From an uncultured Collinsella sp. (GTDB lineage: Bacteria > Actinomycetota > Coriobacteriia > Coriobacteriales > Coriobacteriaceae): a DNA stretch of 21,520 nt. Both the position numbers and the translations under genes were made by a program. This document shows, one piece after another, positions 21,435 through 21,520 of the stretch (positions are counted from its first letter, which is position 1; the number at the start of each line of letters is the position of its first letter). Location: NCBI GenBank assembly GCA_959600835.1, contig CAUGNQ010000034.1:1-21520 (forward strand), read 5' to 3'. The notes under the pieces were generated by a model. That model was not told the origin of the DNA. It searched no databases and saw nothing but the letters and a program-made list of their open reading frames with translations.

Positions 21435-21520
21435 GCCCGCTATAGGGCATTAGTTATATGGCAGTGGGTGGCGCGCGCAGACGTGGTGTAAGAGCGTCCC
21501 GAGGTCCGTCGCTGCAAGTC

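Noticed and set aside
21435..21520. Start of another gene at the right edge
   Set aside because: After the terminator there are only 86 bases with a TATAGG-like string and a small hairpin; no ribosome binding site plus open frame can be supported.

Overview
The window is high-GC DNA with tightly packed genes, strong Shine-Dalgarno sites and Actinobacteria-type codon use. The protein set (DUF362-ferredoxin protein, paired ABC exporters, NRAMP-related Mg2+ transporter, YtxH/PRC envelope genes) and the short 'tcattggggacagtc' palindromes look like a Coriobacteriia genome, most likely Collinsella or a close relative. That placement is recognition, not a database result. All annotated genes appear chromosomal; no transposase, phage gene, CRISPR array, rRNA or tRNA was seen.

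Layout. 1-585 has no credible gene but holds two opposed copies of a 126-nt palindromic element. 586-2357 (minus) encodes a response regulator and a histidine kinase, divergent from 2568-5895 (plus), an ABC-2 exporter of one ATPase and two permeases; the pair probably forms a sense-and-export module. 6060-9448 is a second exporter of the MacB/FtsX type (ATPase plus an 888-aa permease). It is bounded on both sides by REP-like palindromes. 9666-10871 is a DUF362 protein with two 4Fe-4S clusters. It converges on a membrane-anchored alpha/beta hydrolase (11003-11968, minus) across a bidirectional terminator.

12155-15177 carries a hemolysin III/PAQR membrane protein, a CNNM/CorC-type CBS membrane protein and an unusual free-standing cyanophycin-synthetase-like N-terminal domain. 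15314-17937 looks like a cell-envelope group: a YtxH protein translationally coupled to a PRC-barrel protein, then a membrane-anchored NodB-fold protein whose metal-binding histidines are replaced.

17938-21434 is the most interesting part. An extended -10 promoter is followed by a roughly 185-nt structured leader with mutually exclusive pairings and a hairpin over a Shine-Dalgarno site. A small overlapping ORF comes next. Then come an MgtE-like protein with intact cytosolic Mg2+-sensing domains but without the expected pore residues, and a coupled NRAMP-related transporter carrying Mg2+-type substitutions. The inferred model is a two-component Mg2+ uptake system in which a former MgtE channel regulates an NRMT, under riboswitch-like control. 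The unit ends at a strong terminator at 21400-21434.
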